DNA of 64,000 nt, from contig JAFIHA010000052.1 of assembly GCA_017848965.1 (NCBI GenBank), positions 62,001-126,000 on the forward strand, written 5' to 3'. The translations under genes and the position numbers were made by a program. Shown piece after piece: positions 50,971 through 59,745 of this stretch. Numbering within the stretch: position 1 is the stretch's first letter; each line of letters starts with the position of its first letter. Under the pieces are notes generated by a model, which did no database searches, was not told where the DNA came from, and saw nothing but the letters and a program-made list of their open reading frames with translations. Source of the DNA: Dechloromonas aromatica (nom. nud.). GTDB taxonomy: Bacteria > Pseudomonadota > Gammaproteobacteria > Burkholderiales > Rhodocyclaceae.

Positions 50971-53805
50971 TCAGAAGCGGTAACCGACTTCGAGCCAGAA
51001 CTGGCGGCCGACTTCGTACGTCTTGAAGCCGCTGGCGGAAACATTGCTGATTTCGGCGACCGACGCCTTGTCGAGGACATTGAACACGTCGAGGTTGACG
51101 AAGAAGGCCTGCTGGCGGGTGGTCGGGAATTCCCAGCCGAGGCGGATATCCCAGGTCAGGGCGTGGTTGAACTTGCGTTTCTCCCAGACGGCGATCTGTT
51201 CGCCCTGGTGATAGACCCCGGAGCTGCTGGCCGAAGCCGTCTGCGCCACCCGGCTGTAGGCCGCCCGGTAGCGCAGGAAGTTGGTCCACGTCAGCTGCCA
51301 TTGGGGGATGCGGGTGACGCTGGAGAGGCGCAGGCTCCACGGACGATTGTAGTTGTCGGCCGGTCGCGAGGCGTAGCGGATGACCTTGCCGTCATACTGG
51401 ATGTAGGGGTTGGTGATGTAGAAGTCGGTTTCCGAACTGATGTAATCCGGTGCGTTGCGTTTGCTGTCGCGCCAGTCGAGAACCAGCTGGCCGGTAGTCT
51501 GGGTGCCGAACCAGTTCAGGGTGTCGAGCGGGGAAACCGTCAGCGTGACGATGTCGGTATCGCTCTTGCCACCGTTGGTGTAGGTGGTATAGCTGTCCGA
51601 CAGCGTCGGGTCGGTCGAGGGCTGGTCGAGGGTCGTGCCGCTGACTTCGAGCACCTGGTCGCGTCCCTTGCGGTTGACATATTTCAGGTCAAACGTGAAG
51701 CGCTGCCAGCGCTGCTCGATGCCGAGCATCAGTTCGTCGTCGTAGGGGATGTCCAGCTCGCTGAACTTGACCAGGTTGGTGGCCTGGGTGCCGACCGTCC
51801 AGTCACTGTTTACCGTGTTCCGGACTTCGCCGTTGTAGCGCAACTGGTTACGCCCCTCGCGCAGGCGCCAGCTGGTGATGTTGCGGCCGTAGTAACGGTT
51901 GGCGCCGGCATGCAGTACCGTGTTGCGGTTGCCGAAGAGATCGTACTGGGCGGCCAGGCGGGGCGACCAGGTGGTCTTGTTCATGTAGTTGTCGCTATCG
52001 ACGCGCAAGCCGGGGCGCAAGGTGAATCTACCGGCTTCGATCTCGTCCTGTATCCAGGCGCCCCACTGCGTGGTCGTGAAGTCGAAATCGCCGGTCGTGA
52101 AGCGGGTGCGCCGGCTGAGCAACTGCCCCGGCCAGTTGCCGTTTTCGGTCGTGCCCATGGCGCAGGCGTCGACCGTGACGCCGCTGCTGTTGGTGCAGGT
52201 CGTTGTCGAGACCGGCGTGGTGTAGGTGCTGTTTTCGGTCAGCCGCTCGTAACGGACATACTGCTGCATGAGCTCCATCCCGGTCTGCAGCCGGTGGCTG
52301 GCACCCAGTAGCGAGAACGCGTTCCAGTCTGCATTGACGCGGTATTGCCAGGTTTCCTGCTGCTGTTCGACGTCACCGTAGCCTCCTTCCAGACTGCTGG
52401 CGGCAGAGGTTCCCCAGTCCTTGCTGGTCGACCGTCGCCAGGCGTAGTAGTCGTCGAAATCGGAATCGCGCGACTGGTCGAGCCGGCTCCAGGCCAGGTT
52501 GTGCTCGACCCGGGCGAGATCGCCGTCCCAGCGCCCCTTGAGGTTGAACTGCAAGCCGCCGGTCTGGGTCTCGAAGGCCGAGTTGGCGATGTTGCCGCGC
52601 CAGTAGGTGTTGTTTTCCGGCGCATAGGTCAGGCCGGATTCGATTTGCAGCCGGCTGACCGGTTTCCAGAAAGCCTTGACGAAATAGTTGTCGATAGAGC
52701 GTTCCTGGTCGCGCTTCTGCAGTCCCATCGCCGCGACATTGTTCGACGAGTAGAAGCTGGTCGGGATGGTCGAGCGTTTCTGGCTGAAGTTGGCGAGCAG
52801 CCCGAAGTTGTCCGTCAAATGCCCTTCCAGGGTGCCGCGCAGGATCGTCTTGTCGAATTCCGGCTGGTCGAAGTGGGACGAGGAGTTCTCGAAGTTTTCC
52901 GCCTGTTGTGGGTCGATGTGGTACTTGGTCCACGCGGAACGGGTGGTCTGGTAGGAAATCTTGCCGTGTACTTCCTTGCTCGGCTTGCGCGTGCTGGCCT
53001 CGATCACACCGCCGTTGAAACGGCCGTAGGCGGCGGGAACGTTACTGTCGTAGACGACGATGCTGTCGAGCAGGTCGGTGTCCAGGGCCAGCCCCTGGCT
53101 TTGTCCGGGAACGTCGGAGAGCGAGTTGATGCGGCTCTCGGTGCGCTCGCCCGGGTCGATGTCGTTGTTGATGTTGGCGCCATCGACGATGAAGGCGTTC
53201 TGGTAGTACTTGGCACCGTTGATGCTGATGTCGGCCGGCGAGATTTCGCCCGGCGTCTTGCTGCTCATTTGCGTGTTGCTGAACTGGACGTTGGGGTGGA
53301 GCTTGAGCAGGCTGGTGATGTCGCCGTTGCCGGCCGGCATGGCCTCGATCGTCCGGCGCTTGATGGCGGTCGTGCCCATGGGGTCGCGTTGATCCACGAC
53401 GATCACGGGCGAGAGCCGGGTTTCGCTGCGATTGCCGCCGCCGGACTCCTTGGGCAGTTCGACCAGGAGGTAGCCCGACGCGGTGCGGGCAATGCCGTAG
53501 CCGGTGTCGTGCAGCAGGATGGCGAAGCCGGCGTCGATCGCGTAGCTGCCGTGCAGACCCTGGCTGCGCAGTCCCTTCAGCTTGTCGGCATCGATCACCA
53601 GGGCAACCCCGGCCTGCAGGGCAAAGCGGTTGAGCGCGGTGTCGAGCGGTCCGGCCGGGATGTCGTAATGACGCGTGGCCTGTGCGTGCGCCAGCGATGG
53701 CATGACCGCAGTCAGGCTGCCGGCAAGGGCCAGGTGGGTGATGAAGATCAGCGGCTTGAGGTGGGTGCGCAGGCGGCCGGGCGGGGCGGTACGGGGCAGG
53801 TCCAT
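50971..53805 (-). CDS. FecA-type TonB-dependent receptor with STN signalling domain
   Basis: A 944-residue transducer receptor. A long signal region (ending AHAQ near residue 42) is followed by an STN domain (about 45-115: YDIPAGPLDTALNRFALQAG), then plug (about 135-290: MGTTAIKRRTIEAMPAGNGD, FIVDGANINNDIDPGE, YGRFNGGVIEASTRKP) and barrel, ending FWLEVGYRF. The STN domain contacts FecR to start sigma-factor signalling, and fecI/fecR lie directly upstream. The plug sequence is unlike the Fiu- and PqqU-type receptors in this window. The ligand is unknown; the downstream peroxidase and protease suggest a protein, peptide or haem-containing ligand. Confidence 0.9.
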   Translation of the reverse strand: MDLPRTAPPGRLRTHLKPLIFITHLALAGSLTAVMPSLAHAQATRHYDIPAGPLDTALNRFALQAGVALVIDADKLKGLRSQGLHGSYAIDAGFAILLHDTGYGIARTASGYLLVELPKESGGGNRSETRLSPVIVVDQRDPMGTTAIKRRTIEAMPAGNGDITSLLKLHPNVQFSNTQMSSKTPGEISPADISINGAKYYQNAFIVDGANINNDIDPGERTESRINSLSDVPGQSQGLALDTDLLDSIVVYDSNVPAAYGRFNGGVIEASTRKPSKEVHGKISYQTTRSAWTKYHIDPQQAENFENSSSHFDQPEFDKTILRGTLEGHLTDNFGLLANFSQKRSTIPTSFYSSNNVAAMGLQKRDQERSIDNYFVKAFWKPVSRLQIESGLTYAPENNTYWRGNIANSAFETQTGGLQFNLKGRWDGDLARVEHNLAWSRLDQSRDSDFDDYYAWRRSTSKDWGTSAASSLEGGYGDVEQQQETWQYRVNADWNAFSLLGASHRLQTGMELMQQYVRYERLTENSTYTTPVSTTTCTNSSGVTVDACAMGTTENGNWPGQLLSRRTRFTTGDFDFTTTQWGAWIQDEIEAGRFTLRPGLRVDSDNYMNKTTWSPRLAAQYDLFGNRNTVLHAGANRYYGRNITSWRLREGRNQLRYNGEVRNTVNSDWTVGTQATNLVKFSELDIPYDDELMLGIEQRWQRFTFDLKYVNRKGRDQVLEVSGTTLDQPSTDPTLSDSYTTYTNGGKSDTDIVTLTVSPLDTLNWFGTQTTGQLVLDWRDSKRNAPDYISSETDFYITNPYIQYDGKVIRYASRPADNYNRPWSLRLSSVTRIPQWQLTWTNFLRYRAAYSRVAQTASASSSGVYHQGEQIAVWEKRKFNHALTWDIRLGWEFPTTRQQAFFVNLDVFNVLDKASVAEISNVSASGFKTYEVGRQFWLEVGYRF

Positions 53806-53964
53806 GGTTGGCGAGTTCCTTTCAGATTGGCGAGCCCTGACGGGCAGGGACGAGCACCGGAACTGGCTGGAGCATGTATTGCGAAAACTGCCTGGCTACC
53901 CAATCTCGTCTTTCATGAGCATTGACGGGCGAAAACGGAAAAGCGGAACCGCCGCAGCGGAAAA

Positions 53965-54954
53965 TCAGTGTGCTTCGGCGCGGTCGATCGTGACGAAGTA
54001 GGGAGAAAAGCGCCGGATGCGCAGGGCGGGGAAGTTGTTGGCCAGCAATTGCAGCGCCCGGTCGGTGTCGTTCAGCGGCAGGACGGCGGAGACGTGCAGG
54101 CTGGCGACGGCCTCCCGGTCGTAGCGGATCAGGCCGGAGCGGTTGCGGGCGAGTTGCTCGAGGACTTCGTCCAGCGGGCGGTCGCGGACCACCAGCTGCC
54201 GCTGGCGCCAGGCATCTTCCAGCAGCGGGCCATCGATGCTGGCCAGCCTTGCCCCGCCATCTGCCGCAAAGCGCAGGCTTTGCCCGGCTTCGACGACGAT
54301 GGGCCGGTCGCTGCCGACGACGCTGACCGCGACGCGTGATTCGAGCATTTCGAGCACGGTTTCGTCGGCGTAGCGGTTGACCAGGAAACGCGTGCCGAGG
54401 GCACGGATGCTGCCGTGGGGCGTGGCAACGATGAAGGGGCGGCCGTCGTGGGCCACGTCGACCAGAATCTGGCCACGCAGGAGGGTGACGGTGCGGGTTT
54501 TTGCATCGAATTGCAGGTCGACCGCAGCGCTGCCGCCCAGGGCCAGGCGGCTGCCATCGGCGAGCGTCGTGCTCTGCCATTCGCCGCTGCCGGTGTGCAG
54601 GTCAGCCAGCAGGCTGCTTGCCGGTGTCGTCTGCAATGCCAGCCAGCCGGGCAGCAGCAGGGCGGCGAGCAAGGCAAGGCGGGCGGCAAGGCGGCGAGCG
54701 GGGCGGGGCGTACTTTGGCGGGCGGCAAGAATGGCCTGGCGGGCGGGCGAGCGGCTTCCATCCTGGCGGAAAGCGGCGAGTTGGCCGACCAGCTTTTCGA
54801 GCCGGGCAGCGGCTTCCGCGTGGCGGGGATCGGCTGCCTTCCAGGCGAGGAAGCTTTGCTCGGCCTGCCGTCTTTCTTCGGCATCGTCGCTGCTCAGCCG
54901 GACGATCCACGCGGCCGCCTGTTCGCTTGCCGTCGTGCAGGGTGAGGGTTTCAT
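53965..54954 (-). CDS. fecR: FecR-family anti-sigma/signal-transfer protein
   Basis: A 329-residue protein. The N-terminal cytoplasmic part (1-80: AAAWIVRLSSDDAEERRQAE, FLAWKAADPRHAEAAARLE) binds the sigma factor. One transmembrane segment lies near 100-118. The periplasmic FecR domain follows (about 135-230: LADGSRLALGGSAAVDLQFD, then GQILVDVAHDGRPFIVATPHG) and a C-terminal STN-like region receives the receptor signal. The ATG at 54954 overlaps the sigma stop by 4 bases. A 159-bp gap separates it from the receptor and probably holds the sigma-dependent promoter, though I could not define it. Confidence 0.9.
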   Translation of the reverse strand: MKPSPCTTASEQAAAWIVRLSSDDAEERRQAEQSFLAWKAADPRHAEAAARLEKLVGQLAAFRQDGSRSPARQAILAARQSTPRPARRLAARLALLAALLLPGWLALQTTPASSLLADLHTGSGEWQSTTLADGSRLALGGSAAVDLQFDAKTRTVTLLRGQILVDVAHDGRPFIVATPHGSIRALGTRFLVNRYADETVLEMLESRVAVSVVGSDRPIVVEAGQSLRFAADGGARLASIDGPLLEDAWRQRQLVVRDRPLDEVLEQLARNRSGLIRYDREAVASLHVSAVLPLNDTDRALQLLANNFPALRIRRFSPYFVTIDRAEAH

Positions 54955-55478
54955 GCGGCGGACTGAAGGTCGCAGGCGAGCAGGCACTGGACCAGATACT
55001 TGCGGACCATGCGTGGGCTGACGTCGAGCCGGCAGGCCACCTCGGCATGCGTCATGCCGTCGAGGTAGTGCAGCAGGAAAGCCTCGCCAGCCCGCACCGG
55101 CACACGGTCGAGGGCGTTGGCAATCTGCATCAGGGCCTGAACCGCGATCAGGGTTTCCTCGGGCGAGGGAAAGCTGTGCCGGGTGTCGGCCACCGCCGAA
55201 AGCTCGGCCAGGTAGGCCTGCTCAAGCGCTTTTCTCCGCGCCCGGTCGATGATCAGCCGGTTGGCGGTTGTGGTCAGGTAGGCGCGCGGCTCGCAGATCG
55301 CCGGCAAGGCGTCGCGGGCGCCGAGAATGCGCAGGAAGGTGTCCTGCGCGAGATCGGCAGCCTGCTCCGGACAGCCCAGTTTGCGTCGCAGCCAGCCGGA
55401 CAGCCAGCCATGATGGCTGGCGTACAGGTCGTGCAACGGGTCGGGGCTGGCGGTGCAGCTCACTGCGGGGCGATCCAT
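54951..55478 (-). CDS. fecI: FecI-family ECF sigma factor
   Basis: An ECF sigma factor of about 175 residues. Region 2 (about 15-80) has DPLHDLYASHHGWLSGWLRR and AADLAQDTFLRIL. Region 4 (about 110-165) has FLLHYLDGMTHAEVACRLDV and SPRMVRKYL. It is translationally coupled to fecR and should direct transcription of the receptor operon when the receptor is loaded. The start is uncertain: ATG 55478 overlaps the feoC end by 19 bases, and an ATG at 55517 would overlap it by 58. The overlap ties this signalling unit to the feo transcript. Confidence 0.88.
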   Translation of the reverse strand: MDRPAVSCTASPDPLHDLYASHHGWLSGWLRRKLGCPEQAADLAQDTFLRILGARDALPAICEPRAYLTTTANRLIIDRARRKALEQAYLAELSAVADTRHSFPSPEETLIAVQALMQIANALDRVPVRAGEAFLLHYLDGMTHAEVACRLDVSPRMVRKYLVQCLLACDLQSAA

Positions 55479-55693
55479 TCGAAGATTTCGATCGTGTCCG
55501 GCGGGCATTTGCTGCATCCGCCGCCACAGGCGGTGCCGCCCGGCAACTGACGGACGCGGCCCTTGCGGCGCAGCAGTTCGAGCATGCCGCGCAACGCTTC
55601 CGGTGCGGTGTCGAGCGATTCGGCCAGGTCGCGCAGGCTGGCGCGGTGTTGCTCGCGCAACACCTGTTCGACCCGGGACAGAATCGTCGCCAT
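55460..55693 (-). CDS. feoC: FeoC-family [Fe-S]/winged-helix regulator of FeoB
   Basis: A 77-residue winged-helix protein (about 1-50: SRVEQVLREQHRASLRDLAE, then EALRGMLELLRRKGRVRQL). A Cys-rich wing follows, CGGGCSKCP, typical of FeoC and possibly binding an iron-sulphur cluster. FeoC contacts or protects FeoB. It follows feoB by a single base, and its end overlaps the fecI start, so the feo and fec genes are physically fused into one transcription unit. Confidence 0.9.
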   Translation of the reverse strand: MATILSRVEQVLREQHRASLRDLAESLDTAPEALRGMLELLRRKGRVRQLPGGTACGGGCSKCPPDTIEIFEWIAPQ

Positions 55694-55694
55694 C

Positions 55695-58031
55695 TCAGGC
55701 CTCCTGCGGCTGGGCGGCGGCCAGGCGGTCCGCCTTGTGGCCCTGCTGGCGCAGGAACCAGATGAAAGCGGCGGCCATGGCCAGGACGGCGGCGATCCAG
55801 CCTGCCGAGACGGCCGGAGCGCGGCTGAAGATGCTCAACTGGTAGGCGATGGTCGCCATGCCGTAGGCGAGGCCGGTGGTCCAGGCGCCGACGAAGAGGG
55901 TCCAGCGCGTGCCGCTTTCGTGGTGGACCGCGGCAATGGCGGCGGTGCAGGGGAAGTAGAGCAGGATGAAGAGCAGGTAGGCGAAGGCGCCGCCGGCGCC
56001 GTCGAAGCGGCTGGCCATGGCGCCGAAGGTGCCGGTGTGAACTTCGTTTTCCTCGGCGAAGGCGGTCGTGTCGCTGAGGTCGCCGACCGCGATGCCGAGC
56101 GGATCGGCCCAGGTGCCGAGGGCGTCGGCGAGATTGACGGGGATGGTGGCGAAGGCAGCAGCGATGGCCTCGCCAAGCGCGAACGGCGCTTCCTCTGCGG
56201 GGGCATCGCCGGTTGCCGCTGCATCGCTTGCGGCGAGTGCGGTGTAGGCGGCGTCGAGGGTGCCGACGACCGCTTCCTTGGCCAGCACGCCGGTGAAGAT
56301 GCCGACGGCGGCCGGCCAGTTGTCGGCGTTCAGGCCGATGGGCGAGAAGGCCGGCGAGATCGTGCGGCCGATTTCGGCGAGCACCGACTTGTCGCTGTCC
56401 TCGTTGCCGTAGCTGCCGTCGGTGCCCAGCGCGTTGAGGAAGTTGAGCACCAGCACCATCGGCACGATGATGCGGCCGGCGCGGACGATGAAGCCCTGAA
56501 GGCGGTCCCAGGTGTGCAGCAGGATGCCCTTGACGGTCGGCAGGTGATAGGGCGGCAGTTCCATGATGAAAGGCGTCGCTTCGCCCTTGAGCAGGGTCTT
56601 CTTGAGCATCAGTCCGGTCAGCACGGCGACCGCGATGCCGGTCAGATAGAGGGCGAAAACGACGTTCTGCGCGTTGCTCGGGAAGAAGGCGGCGGCGAAC
56701 AGGACATAGACCGGCAGGCGGGCGCCGCAGGACATGAAGGGGGCCATGGCGATGGTCATCAGGCGGTCGCGGCGGTTTTCCAGGGTGCGGGTGGCCATGA
56801 TCGCCGGCACGTTGCAGCCGAAACCGACGATCAGCGGCACGAAGGACTTGCCGGGCAGACCGACCCAGCGCATGAAGCGGTCCATGACGAAAGCCGCGCG
56901 CGCCATGTAGCCGGAGCCTTCGAGCAGCGACAGGAAGAGGTAGAGGAAGCCGATCACCGGGATGAAGGTGGCGACCGTCTGGATGCCGCCGCCGATGCCC
57001 TTGGCGAGCAGCACGGTGAGCCAGGCCGGGGTGCCGACGGCGCTGAGCCATGCGCCAAAACCGTCGACCAGCAGCGCGCCGGTGAATTGATCGAAGAAAT
57101 CGATGAAGGCGCCGCCGATGTTGATGGTGAACATGAACATCAGGTACATCATCAGCAGGAAGATCGGGATGCCGAGCACGCGGTTGAGGACGACGCGGTC
57201 GATGCGGTCGGTGAGGTCGCGGCTGACCTTGCCGGTGACGCGCACGCAGCCGTTGGCAATGCGATTGGCGCTGCCGTAGCGGGCATCGGCGAGCAGGATG
57301 TCGAGGTCGTCGCCAAACGCGGTGGCGGCCTCGCGCGCCGTCGCGGCGAGCGCCGGGCCGGCTTGTTGGCGGGCGAGATCGTCGCCTTCGAGCAGGCGGG
57401 CGGCGAGCCAGCGCGGCGTCACGCGGGAATCGGCCATTTCGGTGGCGATGCGTTGCGCCAGGCGCTCGATCGCCGTTTCCAGCGCGCTGTCGTAGGTGAC
57501 CAGCCCGTGGCTGAAGGACGGCGCATCGGCAGCCTTGACGATCGCCGTCTTCAGCGCGTCGATCCCGGTGCCGGCCGAGGCGACCACCGGCACCACCGGG
57601 AAGCCGAGCTGGCGGGCGAGGGCGTCGGCATCGACCTGCATGCCCTTGGCGGCGGCAACGTCGGTCATGTTGAGGACGAGCAGCAACGGCAGGCCCATTT
57701 CGGCCAGTTGCGTGGTCAGGTAGAGGTTGCGTTCGAGGTTCGAGGCATCGACGATGTTGATCACCAGATCGGCCTCGCCGGTATGGACGAAATCGCGCGC
57801 AACGCGCTCGTCGAGCGAAACTTCACGGTCGACGACGTCCAGCGAGTAAGTTCCGGGCAGGTCGATGACTTCGACCTGACGACCGGCGTGACGGTATTCG
57901 CCGCTCTTCTTCTCGACGGTGACCCCCGGCCAGTTGCCGACCCGTTGCTTGGCACCGGTCAGGGCGTTGAACAGCGTCGTCTTGCCGCAGTTCGGATTGC
58001 CGACCAGGGCGATGGTGATTTCCGGTTTCAT
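55695..58031 (-). CDS. feoB: Ferrous iron transport protein B (main copy)
   Basis: A 778-residue Fe2+ permease of standard length. The G domain has GNPNCGKTTLFNALTG (G1, residues 10-25), NWPGVTVEKKSG (G2), DLPGTYSL (G3) and LNMTD (G4), followed by the GDI region (about 175-265). The C-terminal part has about 10 transmembrane segments with two Gate halves, including FVPLIVGFGCNVPAIMATR. The start overlaps the feoA stop by 4 bases. It lies in feoA-feoA-feoB-feoC and is likely induced by low oxygen and low iron, although no FNR box was seen just upstream. Confidence 0.97.
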   Translation of the reverse strand: MKPEITIALVGNPNCGKTTLFNALTGAKQRVGNWPGVTVEKKSGEYRHAGRQVEVIDLPGTYSLDVVDREVSLDERVARDFVHTGEADLVINIVDASNLERNLYLTTQLAEMGLPLLLVLNMTDVAAAKGMQVDADALARQLGFPVVPVVASAGTGIDALKTAIVKAADAPSFSHGLVTYDSALETAIERLAQRIATEMADSRVTPRWLAARLLEGDDLARQQAGPALAATAREAATAFGDDLDILLADARYGSANRIANGCVRVTGKVSRDLTDRIDRVVLNRVLGIPIFLLMMYLMFMFTINIGGAFIDFFDQFTGALLVDGFGAWLSAVGTPAWLTVLLAKGIGGGIQTVATFIPVIGFLYLFLSLLEGSGYMARAAFVMDRFMRWVGLPGKSFVPLIVGFGCNVPAIMATRTLENRRDRLMTIAMAPFMSCGARLPVYVLFAAAFFPSNAQNVVFALYLTGIAVAVLTGLMLKKTLLKGEATPFIMELPPYHLPTVKGILLHTWDRLQGFIVRAGRIIVPMVLVLNFLNALGTDGSYGNEDSDKSVLAEIGRTISPAFSPIGLNADNWPAAVGIFTGVLAKEAVVGTLDAAYTALAASDAAATGDAPAEEAPFALGEAIAAAFATIPVNLADALGTWADPLGIAVGDLSDTTAFAEENEVHTGTFGAMASRFDGAGGAFAYLLFILLYFPCTAAIAAVHHESGTRWTLFVGAWTTGLAYGMATIAYQLSIFSRAPAVSAGWIAAVLAMAAAFIWFLRQQGHKADRLAAAQPQEA

Positions 58032-58261
58032 CCCAGTTTCTCCACGTTCAGTCCGGCCGCTTCTTCCTTGCGCAGCGAAAGCTGGCAGCCACGCACCTTG
58101 AGTTCGACCGGGTCGCCCATCGGCGCCACCCGCGTGATGCTGATCTCGACGCCGGGCGTCAGCCCCATGCTGAGCAGCTTGCGGCGGTAGGCACCGCCGG
58201 CTTCGCCGTAACCGATCACCCTGGCGTGATCGCCGATCTGGAGTTCGCCCAGTGTTGTCAT
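58028..58261 (-). CDS. feoA: FeoA-like protein adjacent to feoB
   Basis: A 77-residue SH3-like FeoA protein: LGELQIGDHARVIGYGEAGG, then YRRKLLSMGLTPGVEISITR and VAPMGDPVELKVRGCQLSLR. The pattern of LxxMGLxPG is the family signature. It is translationally coupled to feoB (ATGA overlap) and lies 22 bases after another feoA. FeoA is thought to stimulate FeoB GTPase function. Confidence 0.93.
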   Translation of the reverse strand: MTTLGELQIGDHARVIGYGEAGGAYRRKLLSMGLTPGVEISITRVAPMGDPVELKVRGCQLSLRKEEAAGLNVEKLG

Positions 58262-58283
58262 TTTCCTGCTCCCTGTTTGTCTG

Positions 58284-58526
58284 TCAGGCCCCGGCCAGCG
58301 GGGCGACCATGATCTTGTGCGCCATGCCGCAGCCCAGCGCGAAACGCGTTTCGCCGCGCGTCACCACGACGCCGCCGCCTTCGTGTTGGCGGACCAGCAG
58401 TTCGGCGCCGATGTTGAGCCCCATCTCGGTCAGGCGGCGGTCCAGTCCCGCGCCGCCTTTCAGGGAAACCACCTGGACCCGCAGGCCGGGGTTGGCCATG
58501 CTGAGCGGAAAGGACTTGGCATGCAT
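58284..58526 (-). CDS. feoA: FeoA-like protein, first of the feo operon
   Basis: An 80-residue FeoA-fold protein: ANPGLRVQVVSLKGGAGLDR, then RLTEMGLNIGAELLVRQ and GETRFALGCGMAHKIMVAP. The ATG at 58526 is preceded by GAGGAGAAA. With the adjacent feoA it forms a tandem pair, and a third FeoA accompanies the second feoB. Tandem FeoA genes are known in some proteobacteria; the division of labour is not established. Confidence 0.93.
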   Translation of the reverse strand: MHAKSFPLSMANPGLRVQVVSLKGGAGLDRRLTEMGLNIGAELLVRQHEGGGVVVTRGETRFALGCGMAHKIMVAPLAGA

Positions 58527-58554
58527 GCGTTTCTCCTCGAATTGAATGGTGGTG

Positions 58555-59277
58555 TCAGAATTCCCAGGCCACGCCGACCTGGCCGAAGTTGCGTTCGCTG
58601 CCCCGGCCGACGGCGCCGGAGACCTTGAGCCCGTCAACGATCTCGTAGCGCAGGCCGATCGCCTTGTCCGGGCGGGCGTGTTCCTCGCCGAAGATTTCCA
58701 TCGTCAGCTGCAGTCGGTCGAGCAGCGGATATTCGTAGCCGATCCCCCAGGTGCCGAGGGTTTCCGATTCGCCCTGGGCGCGGGTGCGGGCGCTGCCCAG
58801 ATTGAGGTGCAGGACCCGGCCACCTTCCCAACGGTAGGAAGCGAGGCCGCTGACCGACCAGCTACGCTCGGTGAATTTCTCCGGCGTCTCGCGGTCGTGG
58901 ATGCGGGTACGGCCGACATCGACGCGCGCACCGAGCGACCAGCCGGTGTCGTTCTGGTAGGGCACCCACTTGGCGCCGAAGCCGACGCCGCGCGCCCGGC
59001 TGTCCGGGTCGGTGGCATGATCGGTGGCACGGGCGAGGCCGATTTCCATTTCCAGATGCTCGATGAAACTGAAGCCGAACAGCGCTTCGGCGCTGCGTTC
59101 GCGGTCGTCCTTGCCGAGCACGCCTTCGATCTTCATGTCGCCCTTGGCGAGGGTGCCGGCGTCATCGACGTTCATCGGTCCTTCGGCATGCGCCGGGGCA
59201 GTGATCAGGAATGCGGAGGCAGCTAGGAGAGTGAACCTGGCTGGGCTTTTTAGTAAAGCTTGGCTGGGGGTCTTCAT
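58555..59277 (-). CDS. Outer-membrane beta-barrel-like protein upstream of feo
   Basis: A 240-residue exported protein with a signal peptide ending AHA near residue 31. The mature chain alternates polar and hydrophobic residues in eight or more strands with Gly and aromatic girdles, and ends with QVGVAWEF, a C-terminal Phe as in outer-membrane proteins. I do not recognise a named family. It begins the feo run, 28 bases before feoA, and follows exbD by 41 bases. A role as an outer-membrane channel for iron, or as an assembly factor, is inferred from position only. Confidence 0.75.
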   Translation of the reverse strand: MKTPSQALLKSPARFTLLAASAFLITAPAHAEGPMNVDDAGTLAKGDMKIEGVLGKDDRERSAEALFGFSFIEHLEMEIGLARATDHATDPDSRARGVGFGAKWVPYQNDTGWSLGARVDVGRTRIHDRETPEKFTERSWSVSGLASYRWEGGRVLHLNLGSARTRAQGESETLGTWGIGYEYPLLDRLQLTMEIFGEEHARPDKAIGLRYEIVDGLKVSGAVGRGSERNFGQVGVAWEF

Positions 59278-59318
59278 GGTGGATTTCCGATGTTTTCGGC
59301 TAAGTGGGGAAGCGAGGG

Positions 59319-59744
59319 TTAGGGGTTGGATATTCCGGGTTGGGTGACGAAGCCGATCTTGCCGAGGCCGGCGCGGCGCGCTGCGCTCATGGTTTCGGCA
59401 ACGCTTTCGTAGCGGCTGTCGCGGTCGGCCTTGAGGTGCAGTTCGACGTTCGCGTCCTGGGCGACGGCCTCGCGGAAGCGGCTTTCCAGCGCCGTTGGTT
59501 CAATCGCCTCGCTGCCGATGAAGATGCGGTTGTCGGCGGTGATCGAGACCTGCAGGGTCATCGGTTTTTCCGGCGTCGGTGTGCTTGAGGCACGCGGCAG
59601 ATCGACCTTGACCGAATGGGTCATCAGCGGCGCGGTGATCATGAAGATGATCAGCAGCACCAGCATCACGTCGACCAGCGGCGTCATGTTGATCTCGGCG
59701 GTCGGCATCTGGCTGCCGGTACCGTTGAAGCTGCCCATTGCCAT
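59319..59744 (-). CDS. exbD: ExbD-type biopolymer transport protein
   Basis: A 141-residue protein with a short cytosolic N-terminus, one transmembrane segment (about 22-42: PLVDVMLVLLIIFMITAPL) containing the functional Asp (Asp25 region), and a periplasmic domain. With ExbB it forms the proton channel that powers TonB. The ATG at 59744 lies one base after the exbB stop, so they are co-translated. PTAEINMTPLVDVMLVLLI is the family hallmark. Confidence 0.94.
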   Translation of the reverse strand: MAMGSFNGTGSQMPTAEINMTPLVDVMLVLLIIFMITAPLMTHSVKVDLPRASSTPTPEKPMTLQVSITADNRIFIGSEAIEPTALESRFREAVAQDANVELHLKADRDSRYESVAETMSAARRAGLGKIGFVTQPGISNP

Positions 59745-59745
59745 G

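Noticed and set aside
47131..55478. Methanobactin biosynthesis and uptake locus
   Set aside because: FecIR-type signalling, a receptor and a MauG-like enzyme fit loosely, but no MbnA-like peptide, MbnB, MbnC or MbnP was seen, and an M16 protease is not part of that system.
55563..58190. 875-codon plus-strand open frame opposite feoB
   Set aside because: It is the antisense shadow of feoB/feoC, Asp/Gly/His-rich with no domain.
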